A stretch of 64,000 bases of DNA from assembly GCA_020741775.1 (NCBI GenBank), contig DYYG01000013.1:62001-126000 (forward strand), in the 5' to 3' direction. Positions 17,111 to 25,571 of the stretch are shown one piece after another (position 1 is the stretch's first letter; each line of letters opens with the position of its first letter). Source of the stretch: Methylorubrum populi. Lineage in GTDB: Bacteria > Pseudomonadota > Alphaproteobacteria > Rhizobiales > Beijerinckiaceae. The notes below the pieces were generated by a model. The model did not search any database. It saw nothing but the letters and a program-made list of their open reading frames with translations, and had not been told where the DNA came from. The position numbers were made by a program, and so were the translations under genes.

Positions 17111-18196
17111 TCAGGCCACCGTCACTCGCACCCGGTGCCAGGCGGCGCTGAGGTAGCCCTTGTAGTTCCAGGTGTCGTCGGGGGCGGCCGGCTGGGTCTG
17201 GCCGGCGGAATCCCAGGCCCGCACCGCGAGCTCGTGCTCGCCGGCGGTCAGCTCGCGTTCAATCTCCCAGAACGTCCAGGCGTAGGGCGCGTCGGCGTCG
17301 CGCTCGATCCGGGCCTGCGCCCAGCTGCGGCCGCCATCCGTCGAAACGTCGACGCGGGCGACCGCGCGGTCGCTGGCGATGGCGTAGCCGCGGATCGCGT
17401 GCCGGCCGGCCTTCAACGCCGCGCCGCGGGCGGGCTCGCAGATCGCGCTGTTCAACGGCATCGCCTCGATGGTGATGCCGTGGGCCGGGTCGGCGGTCTC
17501 GGCCGTCACGTTGGGCGGAAACAGCTTGTAGTCGTCGGCCTGCATCGGGTTGTCGGAAGGCCGGTCCTGAACCGAGATGCGGGCGAGCCACTTCGGGCTG
17601 CGGATACCGGCAAATCCTGGAACGACCACGCGCAACGGATGGCCGTGCTCGGGGGCGAGAGGCTCGCCGTTCATCGCGAAAGCGAGCAGCGTCTCGGGGG
17701 CCAGCGCCTTGGCGAGCGGGATCGAGGCGCCGAAGCGCGTGTCCGTGTCCGCGATCCGGTCGTGGCTCTCGAAGGCGACGTGGCGCTCATCATCCGCATC
17801 GATGCCGGCCTCGCGCAGCACGTCGGCGAGCCGCACGCCGGTCCATTCCGCATTACCGATGGCACCGGGCGCCCACGGGTCGCCGGAGACCGGCGCCACG
17901 GCCAGCATGTCGGCCCGGCGGTTGCCGGCGCATTGCATCACCGCCGTGACGGTGACGGGCGCGAAGCGTTCTTTGAGATCGGCGAGGGAGAGGTCGAGGG
18001 GCGTCGCGACCATTCCGTCGACGGTCAGGCGGTAGCCGTCGGCGTCGAGGTCCGGGATGTCGCCGTGGCTGCGGACGTAGAAGTCGGCTTGATCAGTCAG
18101 GAAGGCGGCCCGCAGGCGATCGAGCGGCGGCTCGGCGTTGTAGGGCGCCTTTCCGTGGACGATGAGGCGGTCCTTGCGCTGGAACAGGCCGAGCAT
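17111..18196 (-). CDS. Sulfite oxidase-like molybdopterin oxidoreductase, no signal peptide
   Basis: A 361-residue SUOX-fold enzyme. The Moco-ligating Cys lies in VTAVMQCAGNRRADM (about residue 93), followed by WTGVRLADVLREAG and the GHPLRVVVPGFAGIRSPKWLARI loop, then the C-terminal Ig-like dimerisation domain with WNYKGYLSAAWHRV. Unlike the second oxidase at 19.8 kb it has no Tat signal, so it should act in the cytoplasm. It would oxidise sulfite or a related small substrate. No ECF motif precedes it. Confidence 0.87.
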   Translation of the reverse strand: MLGLFQRKDRLIVHGKAPYNAEPPLDRLRAAFLTDQADFYVRSHGDIPDLDADGYRLTVDGMVATPLDLSLADLKERFAPVTVTAVMQCAGNRRADMLAVAPVSGDPWAPGAIGNAEWTGVRLADVLREAGIDADDERHVAFESHDRIADTDTRFGASIPLAKALAPETLLAFAMNGEPLAPEHGHPLRVVVPGFAGIRSPKWLARISVQDRPSDNPMQADDYKLFPPNVTAETADPAHGITIEAMPLNSAICEPARGAALKAGRHAIRGYAIASDRAVARVDVSTDGGRSWAQARIERDADAPYAWTFWEIERELTAGEHELAVRAWDSAGQTQPAAPDDTWNYKGYLSAAWHRVRVTVA

Positions 18197-18242
18197 GGGG
18201 TCTTTGTCCTGCGTTCGTGACGTGTCGACGACGAGAACGCGC

Positions 18243-18262
18243 CGGGGGCGATAAGGCCCCCG
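18243..18262 (-). terminator. Hairpin after the beta-propeller gene
   Basis: CGGGGGC-N6-GCCCCCG, with the stem extendable by ACGCG/CGCGT outside one mismatch. It lies 12 bases after the stop of the minus-strand propeller gene at 18,275. No T-run is present, so termination is only probable. Confidence 0.5.
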
Positions 18263-18274
18263 ACGCGCGTCACT

Positions 18275-19258
18275 TCACGGCTTCATCGTCGAGACCACCG
18301 CATTCTTCGCGCGATCGATGACGGCAACGCTAAGGTCGCGGTTGAGGACGTAGGCGTGAGTGTTGTCGGCCGAGAACGCGATCGCCTGGCGCGGCTCGTT
18401 CAGGCCGGTCACAGTGGCGACGACCTTAAGCGTGTCAGTGTCGATCACCGAGAGCGAGTTGTCCTTGAGGTTGCCCGAATAGACGAAGCGCCCGTCCGGG
18501 GTCAGCGCGGCACCGTAGGGGTCCTTGCCCACCGCGACTTCTGACGTGACCCTGCGGGCGGCGACATCCACTACGCCGATGGTGTTGCGGCCGCTGTTGG
18601 CGGCAAACAGCGTCTTGCCGTCCTTAGTGATCGAGATGGCCCGCAGCTTGTCGAAGCCGGCGATCTCGCCCACGATCTTGTTCGTGGCGGTATCGACCAA
18701 CGTGATCTTGTCGCCGAGAAAGTTCGTCACGAACACGGTCTTGCCGTCGGGCGACAGCTTCACGCCCTGGCGCGGCTGCGCGAAGCCGGGGATCACGGCG
18801 TCTGCGAGCATGGTCTTGGTGTCGAACACGGTCAGCGTGCTCGCGGCCTCGTTGTTGACGTAGAGCTTTGTCCCGTCAGCCGAGAGCACCGTGCCGAACG
18901 CACCGGGGCCCGCGGCAAGAACGCCGGCTTCCTTGCCGGTGCCGGTCTCGTAGACCGTGATCCGGCCGGTGCCGCTGTCGGAGACGTAGAAGCGGGCGCC
19001 GTCCGGTGCGAACACGATGTTGCGCGGCGTGACGAAGCCGTCGAGGCGGCGCAGCACCGTGCCCTTGACGACGTCGTAGACGATGACGGCGCTCTCCTCG
19101 CTGTTCGACACCGCGGCGACCGTGCCGGCGGCGTTCAGCGCCAGCGCGTTGTTCTTGATTGCGCCGTCGAAGCCGGCGGCGAATCCAGGTTGGTTCTGGG
19201 TGAGGAGCAAGGCAGCTCCGGCGAGGAGGGCGCGGAGGCTTGTGCGGACGTCAGTCAT
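18275..19258 (-). CDS. YncE/YVTN-family beta-propeller protein, exported
   Basis: A 327-residue propeller from the ATG at 19,258, which places a signal peptide (residues 4-27, ending PGFAAGF) at the N-terminus; a longer frame upstream overlaps a hairpin and promoter. Blade repeats such as ITLVDTATNKIVGEIAGFDKLRAISITKDG recur seven times. It is a compact paralogue of the 12,069-13,505 protein. An ECF-type motif lies at 19,373-19,400. It stands between the cytochrome and oxidase genes and may bind a cofactor or act as a scaffold; unknown. Confidence 0.86.
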   Translation of the reverse strand: MTDVRTSLRALLAGAALLLTQNQPGFAAGFDGAIKNNALALNAAGTVAAVSNSEESAVIVYDVVKGTVLRRLDGFVTPRNIVFAPDGARFYVSDSGTGRITVYETGTGKEAGVLAAGPGAFGTVLSADGTKLYVNNEAASTLTVFDTKTMLADAVIPGFAQPRQGVKLSPDGKTVFVTNFLGDKITLVDTATNKIVGEIAGFDKLRAISITKDGKTLFAANSGRNTIGVVDVAARRVTSEVAVGKDPYGAALTPDGRFVYSGNLKDNSLSVIDTDTLKVVATVTGLNEPRQAIAFSADNTHAYVLNRDLSVAVIDRAKNAVVSTMKP

Positions 19259-19372
19259 GAAGCGTGTCTCTCGGGCATGCGCCCTCGTTCGGCGGCCTGG
19301 GGCCGGCCGTGCGGGCGAGTTCAAAATCGGATTGCGTCGTGCGGGACCGGTCAGGCCGTGCATCGCCTCAAG

Positions 19373-19400
19373 GAGATGCCAGCGAGGGCGGTCTATTCCC
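19373..19400 (-). promoter_or_regulatory. ECF-type promoter motif upstream of second propeller gene
   Basis: On the minus strand: GGGAATA (19,400-19,394), 14-base spacer, GCATCTC (19,379-19,373); 115 bases before the ATG at 19,258. It directly abuts the terminator hairpin of the upstream cytochrome gene. Confidence 0.7.
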
Positions 19401-19432
19401 CGAGGCCGGCAAAAAAAGAACGGCGGCCTCGG
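19400..19432 (-). terminator. Hairpin between cytochrome c and propeller genes
   Basis: CCGAGGCC (19,400-19,407) pairs with GGCCTCGG (19,425-19,432) around a loop holding a run of seven A (T on the transcribed minus strand). Located 11 bases after the cytochrome c stop. Confidence 0.55.
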
Positions 19433-19443
19433 GATTCGGGGGG

Positions 19444-19782
19444 TCAGGGCATGGGCTTCAACGCCGTGAGGTAGTCGACGATGGTCTGCACGTCGGCCTG
19501 ATCGACCGGCGCCTTGTAGACGTGGACCATCTTGTTCACGGTCTCGGTCCACTGCGCCTTCGTGAGCTTGGGCTGGGTCAGCACCATCCCGGCTGAGTGG
19601 CAGGCGAGGCAATTGTTATTGACCGCCTCGGCTCCCGGCCCGTCCGGAAAGATCCGGTCGGACGTCGGAAATTCGATCGATTGCGAGCTGAAGCGCATCG
19701 GCTCGGGAGCAGGCGCCGCGAGCGCCACCAGGGGAGACAGGATGAGCGCGGCGATGAGGGCCGCAGGGCGGATCGTGTTCAT
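19444..19782 (-). CDS. Small mono-heme cytochrome c (SorB-like)
   Basis: A 112-residue exported protein: signal peptide (residues 1-23), one CXXCH heme site (NNCLACHSAG, about residue 61), and VDYLTALKPMP at the end, as in SorB-type cytochrome c subunits of periplasmic sulfite dehydrogenases. The distal Met ligand is probably in NKMVHV. The start is 12 bases after the stop of the Tat-exported Moco oxidase, so the two are co-transcribed and probably form an electron-transfer complex. Confidence 0.88.
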   Translation of the reverse strand: MNTIRPAALIAALILSPLVALAAPAPEPMRFSSQSIEFPTSDRIFPDGPGAEAVNNNCLACHSAGMVLTQPKLTKAQWTETVNKMVHVYKAPVDQADVQTIVDYLTALKPMP

Positions 19783-19793
19783 GGCTGTTCTCC

Positions 19794-21017
19794 TCAAGCG
19801 GCCTGGAAGGACACGGTCTCGATGCCGTTCTGCATGAAGCCGTTGGCGTTCCAGACCCGGTCCATGCCTTGCGCGACGCCCTTGGTATTGGTGCAGCGGA
19901 CCCTGACCGTGTGGGTCCCGGCGGTCAGCGCCGGCAGGCTGCCGTCGAAGCGGCGGAAGCTGTAGGGGCCCTCGTCCGCCCCGAGCTGCGCCGCGAACCA
20001 CGTCGCTCCGCCGTCGCCGGAGACCTCGACCGTCTTCACCCCGCAATCGCCGCCGAAGGCGATGCCGCGGATGGCCACCGGCGTTCCGGCCGCCACCCTG
20101 GCGCCGTCCTGCAGATTGGTGACGAACGAGCGCGGCACCATCCTGTTGATCGGCACTGTCTTGAAGCCGGTCTGGCCGGGCTTGATGTTGGCGCCCGGCA
20201 CATCGGGAATGCGGTAGGCGGTCTTCATCCAGTATTGCTCGTCAGGCTTGTCCAGGACCTCGATGTCGGACAGCATCTTGACCCAGTAGGTCGAGTACCA
20301 GCCCGGCACTACGAGCCGGAGCGGGAAGCCGTTGAGCAACGGCAGCTGTTCGCCGTTCATCGCGTAGGCGATCATCACCTCGCCATTGTTGGCGTGGTCG
20401 AGATCGAGCGATTTCTTGAAGTCGGGCGCGTCGTCGACCACCGGCTCGTCGAGGCCGCTGAAGCGCACCTGCACGGCACCGGACTTCACGCCGGCCCGTT
20501 CGAGCACGTCCTTGAGGCGCACGCCCGTCCATTTGGCGTTGCCCATCGAGCCGTTAGCCCATTGCGCGCCGGGCACTCGCGGCTCGAACAGCCCGCGCGA
20601 ATTGCCCGAGCACTGATTGACCGCGGCGATCTCGAAGCGCGGCAGGCCGGCGATGGCATCGAGGGAGAGCGAGAGTTCCTTTTCCACGTGGCCGTGGACC
20701 TTGAGCCGGAAGGTGCCGGCATCGACCTCGGTCGGGATCGAGGCCCAATGCCAGCGCACGTAGAAGCGGTCGTTGGGGGTGAATACGCCCTCGTCGAACA
20801 CGGAAAACGGCGTCTCCAGCAGGGGCGGATGAGTACGCTGCAGAATCATCTCGCCCTTACCCGGAAAGGCGGTGGTCAGCGCCCGCTCGTCCGGGCCGCC
20901 CGGCAGCGGCAGCTTCACAGAGCCCGCGGCCCAGGCCGGCAGCGCGGCGGCGAGGCTGCCGAGCCCTAGGCCACCCAGGACGAGGCGGCGGTTCATCGGT
21001 CTGTCCAGTCCGTGCAT
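19794..21017 (-). CDS. Periplasmic sulfite dehydrogenase catalytic subunit (SorA-like, Tat-exported)
   Basis: A Moco enzyme of about 407 residues starting at 21,017 (or at the internal ATG at 20,996). The N-terminus NRRLVLGGLGLGSLAAALPAWA is a Tat signal. The Moco-binding Cys is in AAVNQCSGNSRG, followed by WTGVRLKDVLERAG, GFPLRLVVPGWYSTYWVKML and a C-terminal Ig-like domain ending VWNANGFMQNGIETV. Oxidation of sulfite to sulfate in the periplasm, with electrons to the adjacent cytochrome c, is the likely role. An ECF-type motif lies at 21,094-21,121. Confidence 0.9.
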   Translation of the reverse strand: MHGLDRPMNRRLVLGGLGLGSLAAALPAWAAGSVKLPLPGGPDERALTTAFPGKGEMILQRTHPPLLETPFSVFDEGVFTPNDRFYVRWHWASIPTEVDAGTFRLKVHGHVEKELSLSLDAIAGLPRFEIAAVNQCSGNSRGLFEPRVPGAQWANGSMGNAKWTGVRLKDVLERAGVKSGAVQVRFSGLDEPVVDDAPDFKKSLDLDHANNGEVMIAYAMNGEQLPLLNGFPLRLVVPGWYSTYWVKMLSDIEVLDKPDEQYWMKTAYRIPDVPGANIKPGQTGFKTVPINRMVPRSFVTNLQDGARVAAGTPVAIRGIAFGGDCGVKTVEVSGDGGATWFAAQLGADEGPYSFRRFDGSLPALTAGTHTVRVRCTNTKGVAQGMDRVWNANGFMQNGIETVSFQAA

Positions 21018-21093
21018 GGTCTCTCCCCTTGAAGAATGTCGGCGTCGATGCATTCGAGGGCATCGGGCCTCGTGGCGATTCCTCGCGACAAGG

Positions 21094-21121
21094 GAGATGC
21101 TACGGAAAGCGATTTATTCCC
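21094..21121 (-). promoter_or_regulatory. ECF-type promoter motif upstream of sorA-like operon
   Basis: On the minus strand: GGGAATA (21,121-21,115), 14-base spacer, GCATCTC (21,100-21,094), about 77 bases before the start at 21,017. Confidence 0.75.
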
Positions 21122-21261
21122 TCCAACGGTCTTTCGCGATGTGAACGATCTCCCGGTGCGATGATTTGAGAATTTTTAATCTCCCGCCTGGTCCGGAATT
21201 CTTCGGAGCATCGCGCCGGATGAAAACCTGGATCGGTGGTGGAGCCGATTCCTCACGCGGA

Positions 21262-22359
21262 TCAGACGAGGCCGAGCACATGGATCAGGCCGAGGCTGAC
21301 GGCGCCGAGCGCGAGGAGCGAGGCGACCACCGCCAGCGTCACCCGCGCCCCGGCCTTGGCGACGCTGCGCACGTCGACCCCGAGGCCGAGCGCCGCCATC
21401 GAGACCACAGTCAGCACGTTGGCGGTCTCCGACATCGGCGCGAGCGCGACCTGGGGGATCAACCCGGCCGAGCGAAGTCCGGCGAGCGCGAGGAATGCGA
21501 GGATGAACCACGGCACCAGGCGGTGGATCGCGAGGCCGGCGCGGGCCGGGCGGTCGCCGGCGGTGACGCCGGGGGAGGCCTCGTCGGTTTCCTCGCGCAG
21601 CCGGCTTGCGCCGAGGGAGAGCACCAGGACGACCGGGCCGAGCATCAGCACCCGGACGAGCTTCACCAGGGTTCCGACCTGGACGCTGAGCGCCGCGACC
21701 GGCGCGGTCGCCGCGAGAACCTGGGGCACGGCGTAGACGGTGAGGCCGGCGAGCACCCCGTACTGCATCGGCGACAGGCCGAGCAGCGGCACCAGCAGCG
21801 GCAGGCCGAGCACCACCAGCACGCCCAGCACCGCGGTGAAGGCGATGGAGGCGGCGACGTCCTCGCCGTCGGCACCGATCACCGGGGCCGTGGCGGCGAT
21901 GGCGGAGTTCCCGCAGATCGAGTTGCCGCAGGCGACGAGGATCGCCATGCGCGGGTGCAGCCCGAGCGCGCGGCCGATGCCGTAGCTCGACACGATCGCG
22001 GCCACGACGACGCCCGCGATGCCGAAGAGCAGACCCGGACCGGCGGCGAGGATCGTCGTGAGGCTGAGCGAGGCCCCGAGCAGAACGACCGCGATCTCCA
22101 GCACGGTCTTGGCCCCGAAGGCGATACCCGGAAAGAACCGCTGCGACGGGGTCCAGGCGGTGCGGATCGCGCTCCCGAGCAGGATCGCCAGCACCAGGGC
22201 TTCGAGCCAGGCGCGACCCAACAGATGCGCCTCGACGGCCTCGAAGCCGACCGCTGCGGCGGTGACCGCCACGCAGAGGCCCAGTCCCGGAAGGATGGCT
22301 CTTGTGCCGGCCAAGGCGCCCATCGATCGAGGGTGAGAGAAAAGGCTGGGCACGGACAT
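21262..22359 (-). CDS. YeiH-family (UPF0324) putative sulfate/sulfite exporter
   Basis: About 365 residues from the ATG at 22,359, which has CGGAG nine bases upstream; a GTG start at 22,407 is possible. Ten or so membrane helices, with family motifs LLGASLSLTTILAAGPGLL, ILVACGNSICGNSAIAATAPVIGADGEDVAASIAFTAVLGV and YGVLAGLTVYAVPQVLAA. YeiH homologues are often next to LysR regulators of the YeiE type and are linked to sulfite stress, which fits the sulfite dehydrogenase beside it. No ECF-type motif found upstream. Confidence 0.87.
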   Translation of the reverse strand: MSVPSLFSHPRSMGALAGTRAILPGLGLCVAVTAAAVGFEAVEAHLLGRAWLEALVLAILLGSAIRTAWTPSQRFFPGIAFGAKTVLEIAVVLLGASLSLTTILAAGPGLLFGIAGVVVAAIVSSYGIGRALGLHPRMAILVACGNSICGNSAIAATAPVIGADGEDVAASIAFTAVLGVLVVLGLPLLVPLLGLSPMQYGVLAGLTVYAVPQVLAATAPVAALSVQVGTLVKLVRVLMLGPVVLVLSLGASRLREETDEASPGVTAGDRPARAGLAIHRLVPWFILAFLALAGLRSAGLIPQVALAPMSETANVLTVVSMAALGLGVDVRSVAKAGARVTLAVVASLLALGAVSLGLIHVLGLV

Positions 22360-22506
22360 GGATGGCTCCGATGTGATGCCAGAGAATCCCATGTCCCTTT
22401 CATTCACTCCAACGGAATGATCAGATGTTTTCCATCAACGAAATAGATTAAAAGATGGCCCCTTCGCAGCTTGCGGAGCCCCATGCTGCGAGGTCGACAG
22501 GTGGAT

Positions 22507-23133
22507 TCACACGTCGATCCAGCGGGCCTTGATCGTCGTGTCCGCGGCAAACTCATAGATCCTGACGGAGCCCGTTGCGAGTTCGAGGTCCTCGACCTCC
22601 GCCGGGCTGAGGTCTTCGAGCGCCATCACAAGCGCCCGCAGGCAATTACCGTGGGCGACGACCAGCACGTCCCCGCCCATGACCGCCGGTAGGATGGATC
22701 GGAGGTAGCATGGCATGATGCGGGCGACGGTATCGCGCAGGCTCTCGCCGTTCGGCGGCGCCTCGGCGTAGGAGCGGCGCCAAGTCTCGATCCGCACCGC
22801 CCCCCAGCGCGCATCGGCGGTAGTCTTGTCGAGCCCGCTGAGGTCGCCGTAGTCTCGCTCGTCGAGCGCGGCGAAGCGTTGGGGAATCAATCCGGTTTGC
22901 CCGAGCGCATCGAGGATAAGCCGGCCGCTCACGACGGCCCGCGTCAGCGTCGAGGTGAAGGCAACAGAAAAGCGCCAGCGGCGCTCGGCCAAACGCCGGC
23001 CGGCTGCCTCCGCTTCCATCCGGCCCTGCTCGGTCAAGGGCGAGTCCAGCAATTCCGTGAACAGGCCGGATCGGTTGGCTACACTCTGGCCATGCCGAAC
23101 CAGCACGGACGTCTCGTGACCGGGGCTTTGCAA
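22507..23133 (-). CDS. 2,3-bisphosphoglycerate-dependent phosphoglycerate mutase-like protein
   Basis: A histidine-phosphatase-superfamily enzyme of about 208 residues. The catalytic RHG motif is in SVLVRHGQSVANRSGLFTELLDSPLTEQG, and LDERDYGDLSGLDKTTADARWG, RRSYAEAPPNGESLRDT and VLVVAHGNCLRALV match the dPGM (GpmA) pattern rather than generic cobC-type phosphatases. The start is uncertain: no ATG suits, and a TTG at 23,133 gives the family length, while the open frame extends to 23,325. It would interconvert 3- and 2-phosphoglycerate. Confidence 0.8.
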   Translation of the reverse strand: MQSPGHETSVLVRHGQSVANRSGLFTELLDSPLTEQGRMEAEAAGRRLAERRWRFSVAFTSTLTRAVVSGRLILDALGQTGLIPQRFAALDERDYGDLSGLDKTTADARWGAVRIETWRRSYAEAPPNGESLRDTVARIMPCYLRSILPAVMGGDVLVVAHGNCLRALVMALEDLSPAEVEDLELATGSVRIYEFAADTTIKARWIDV

Positions 23134-23470
23134 TCGTGAATCACGCTGTCTCCCGAGGCAGAGCACTTTCGCGCCGGTTGCATCGCCTCTGATGAAGTCG
23201 GCATCCGGCTTTAACGAAATTCGACCCTGAGATGAGTTGGACCGACTGTCCGGAGACGGCGATTCATCCTTGGTCCGCTTTAGAACGTCTTGCGACTGAA
23301 AGCAGCCAAGCTGCTTGCCACCCATCTTGGCTGTCTAGCGAGGCGGCCAATGTCAATACAGGCTCACCATCCCGCAAAACGCTGTGTCCGTGGTTTACTG
23401 AACATTGAATATCTGTATGGGACCCGCAGGACGGAGCGGCCGGCGACAACAGAGCGTCGGTCGGCGCTCG
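23134..23470. other. Intergenic region with no recognised gene
   Basis: About 340 bases between the mutase-like and hydrolase genes. Short open frames on both strands lack protein-like sequence. I see no clear RNA gene, operator or terminator. Confidence 0.3.
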
Positions 23471-24403
23471 TCAGGCGCGAAGCGTGCGTCCAAGCTCCAG
23501 GACAGCCCGGGTCAGCAGGCCGTCCGCCGGCCGCAGATGATCGTAGATCGTGAAGTGGTTCGCGCGCGGCACCGGGATCAACGCTCCTGCCTGATGTCTA
23601 GCCGAGCGATAGGCGTGAAAGGATCGACTGTTCTCGACAAGCGCTGGCAGCTCGGCGGTGCCGTAGGCGAGCACCAGCGGCTTGTCGACCGAAGGCAGAC
23701 GCAAGGGCGAGAGCGTCGCGATCTCGCCGTCGCTCAGATGCAGTTTCGCGTTCAGGTAGGTGTCTCGCAAGGGTCCGAGTTCGTAGATGCCGGACATCGC
23801 CAGACCGGCGCGCACGCTCGGATGTCTGAGACCCACCGCGCAGAGATGGCCGCCGGCCGACCAGCCAGACAGAATGATTGGCCCCGCAATACCGTGTGCC
23901 GGGCCTTCGGCGCCGAGCCAGTCGAGGGCCCGATGAACCTCCGCCACGATCTCGGTGAGGGTCGCGTCCGGGGCCAGCGTGTAGCCCGGCATCGCGGCGG
24001 CGAAACCGGCGGCGAGGACGCCTTCCATCATGCAGGAGAAGTTCTCGCGCGAGCGGGCCTGCCAGTAGCCGCCGTGAACGTGAACGAGGCAGGGCGCCAT
24101 GCGGTCGGGAGCGGGAAACAGGTCCCACTTGTTGCGGGGGCGAGGCCCATAGGCGAGATCGATGGTGCCGGCATGCTGCGCGCGGAGGCGGGCGGAGTCC
24201 GTCGTCCAACCCTCCACGATCCCCGCACTGCCCGGCACTGCGGTGGAGTTGTTGTAGGCGCCGTCGCGTTCGCCCTGACTTGCTGTCATCCAGTTGTCCG
24301 GGGCGGCGGCCAGCGATTGGGCGGACACATTCGTCACGAGACCCGCGGCGGTAAGAGCGCTCGCGGATGTTGCGAGAAGGCGACGGCGGTTTGGATCGGT
24401 CAT
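23471..24403 (-). CDS. Tat-exported alpha/beta hydrolase (kynurenine formamidase-like)
   Basis: A 310-residue hydrolase with a Tat-type signal (PNRRRLLATSASALTAAGLV). The oxyanion motif HVHGGYW (about residue 110), nucleophile elbow GWSAGGH (Ser about 182) and a late His in RANHFTIYDHL (about residue 288) make up the catalytic triad of the esterase/lipase fold related to arylformamidases. The exported location makes a role in tryptophan catabolism doubtful; an esterase of unknown substrate is the safer call. Confidence 0.78.
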   Translation of the reverse strand: MTDPNRRRLLATSASALTAAGLVTNVSAQSLAAAPDNWMTASQGERDGAYNNSTAVPGSAGIVEGWTTDSARLRAQHAGTIDLAYGPRPRNKWDLFPAPDRMAPCLVHVHGGYWQARSRENFSCMMEGVLAAGFAAAMPGYTLAPDATLTEIVAEVHRALDWLGAEGPAHGIAGPIILSGWSAGGHLCAVGLRHPSVRAGLAMSGIYELGPLRDTYLNAKLHLSDGEIATLSPLRLPSVDKPLVLAYGTAELPALVENSRSFHAYRSARHQAGALIPVPRANHFTIYDHLRPADGLLTRAVLELGRTLRA

Positions 24404-24784
24404 ATGTTTTACATAGCGCGAGCCTGCGCTGGAGCCACCCTGAATACGGGACCGCCTCGGCTTCAGAGAGAATTAAATCCGAAGGAGCTGTCTGCCGATC
24501 CGCCAATCTGCCGACTGAATACAGAAAATCGATTGAATGTCTGTGTCGTACGGATGCCTTCAGCGGAACGGCAGGACTCGACCCAACCTAGCCGCCCGAA
24601 CCGACGTCGGCGTTTCTCCGAAGCGGCCGTTCGTTGTTCCTCCTGCGACTTCCGCTCGGGGCGAGGAGCGGCTGCTGGCCATCCAACTGGAGCCGGTCTC
24701 TCCGTATCAACTCAACTCGGATTCAGAAGCTGATACCCCGCCGCGAACACGATTGACGGTAGGCGGGCATGATAAGCTGATCAC
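24404..24784. other. Intergenic region with no recognised gene
   Basis: About 380 bases between divergent genes. It presumably holds the promoters of the hydrolase (minus) and the TauE/SafE exporter (plus), but no box could be assigned with confidence. Confidence 0.3.
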
Positions 24785-25522
24785 ATGACCAGCCTTTCCT
24801 TTGCCGTTGCCATCGCGGTTGTTGCGGCTCTCTACTCGGCCGTAGGGCAAGCAGGTGGTACCGGTTACGTCGCTCTCATGGGGCTTGCCGGTTTTGCTCC
24901 CGAGACGATCAAGCCCACCGCCCTCGCACTTAATATCCTCGTGTCAGCGCTGGCATGCATCCGCTTTTACCGAGCCGGGTTGCTGACGTGGCGGGTCTGC
25001 TATCCCTTCGGGGTCCTTGGTCTGCCGTTCTCGCTTGTCGGTGGTGCGTTGCATCTGCCGTCCGCCACTTACCAGCCCGTCGTCGGTATCCTGCTGGCAG
25101 TGGCAGGATTACAGATGCTGCGAGTGCCAAAGGCTCGCGCCGCTCGAACAGGCATGCACGCACCTTTCGTGCTCGCGCTCCTCATAGGAGGCGTGATCGG
25201 ATTGGTTTCCGGCGTGACCGGCGTCGGGGGTGGAATTTTCCTCGCGCCGGCCATCTTGGCCTTCGGCTGGGCCGATACGCGACAGACTGCTGCGATCTCG
25301 GCAACCTTCAACCTCATCAACTCGGCGGCCGCTCTCGGAGGAGTATGGGCGACCATGCCGATGATGCCGGCAACCCTGCCGCTCTGGCTGGCCTGCGTCG
25401 GCGGTGGTGGCATATTCGGCTCATGGCTAGGTGAGCGTCACCTGCGGCCACCGACCCTGCGCCTCATCCTGGCCACCCTATTGCTGGCCTCCGCGGTACG
25501 CATGCTCGCAGCCTCGCTGTAG
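24785..25522 (+). CDS. TauE/SafE-family membrane transporter
   Basis: A 245-residue protein with seven or eight membrane helices in two homologous halves. Family features include SAVGQAGGTGYVALMGLAGF near the N-terminus and LVSGVTGVGGGIFLAPAILAFGWA at the start of the second half. TauE/SafE proteins export sulfite, sulfoacetate or related anions; a second member is encoded at 29,799-30,545. Substrate unknown, sulfite plausible from the sulfite genes nearby. Confidence 0.85.
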   Translation: MTSLSFAVAIAVVAALYSAVGQAGGTGYVALMGLAGFAPETIKPTALALNILVSALACIRFYRAGLLTWRVCYPFGVLGLPFSLVGGALHLPSATYQPVVGILLAVAGLQMLRVPKARAARTGMHAPFVLALLIGGVIGLVSGVTGVGGGIFLAPAILAFGWADTRQTAAISATFNLINSAAALGGVWATMPMMPATLPLWLACVGGGGIFGSWLGERHLRPPTLRLILATLLLASAVRMLAASL

Positions 25523-25571
25523 CCGTTAAAAACGTGAGTGAATCCTCCTTGCACCGATCCCCTTTCCAAGC

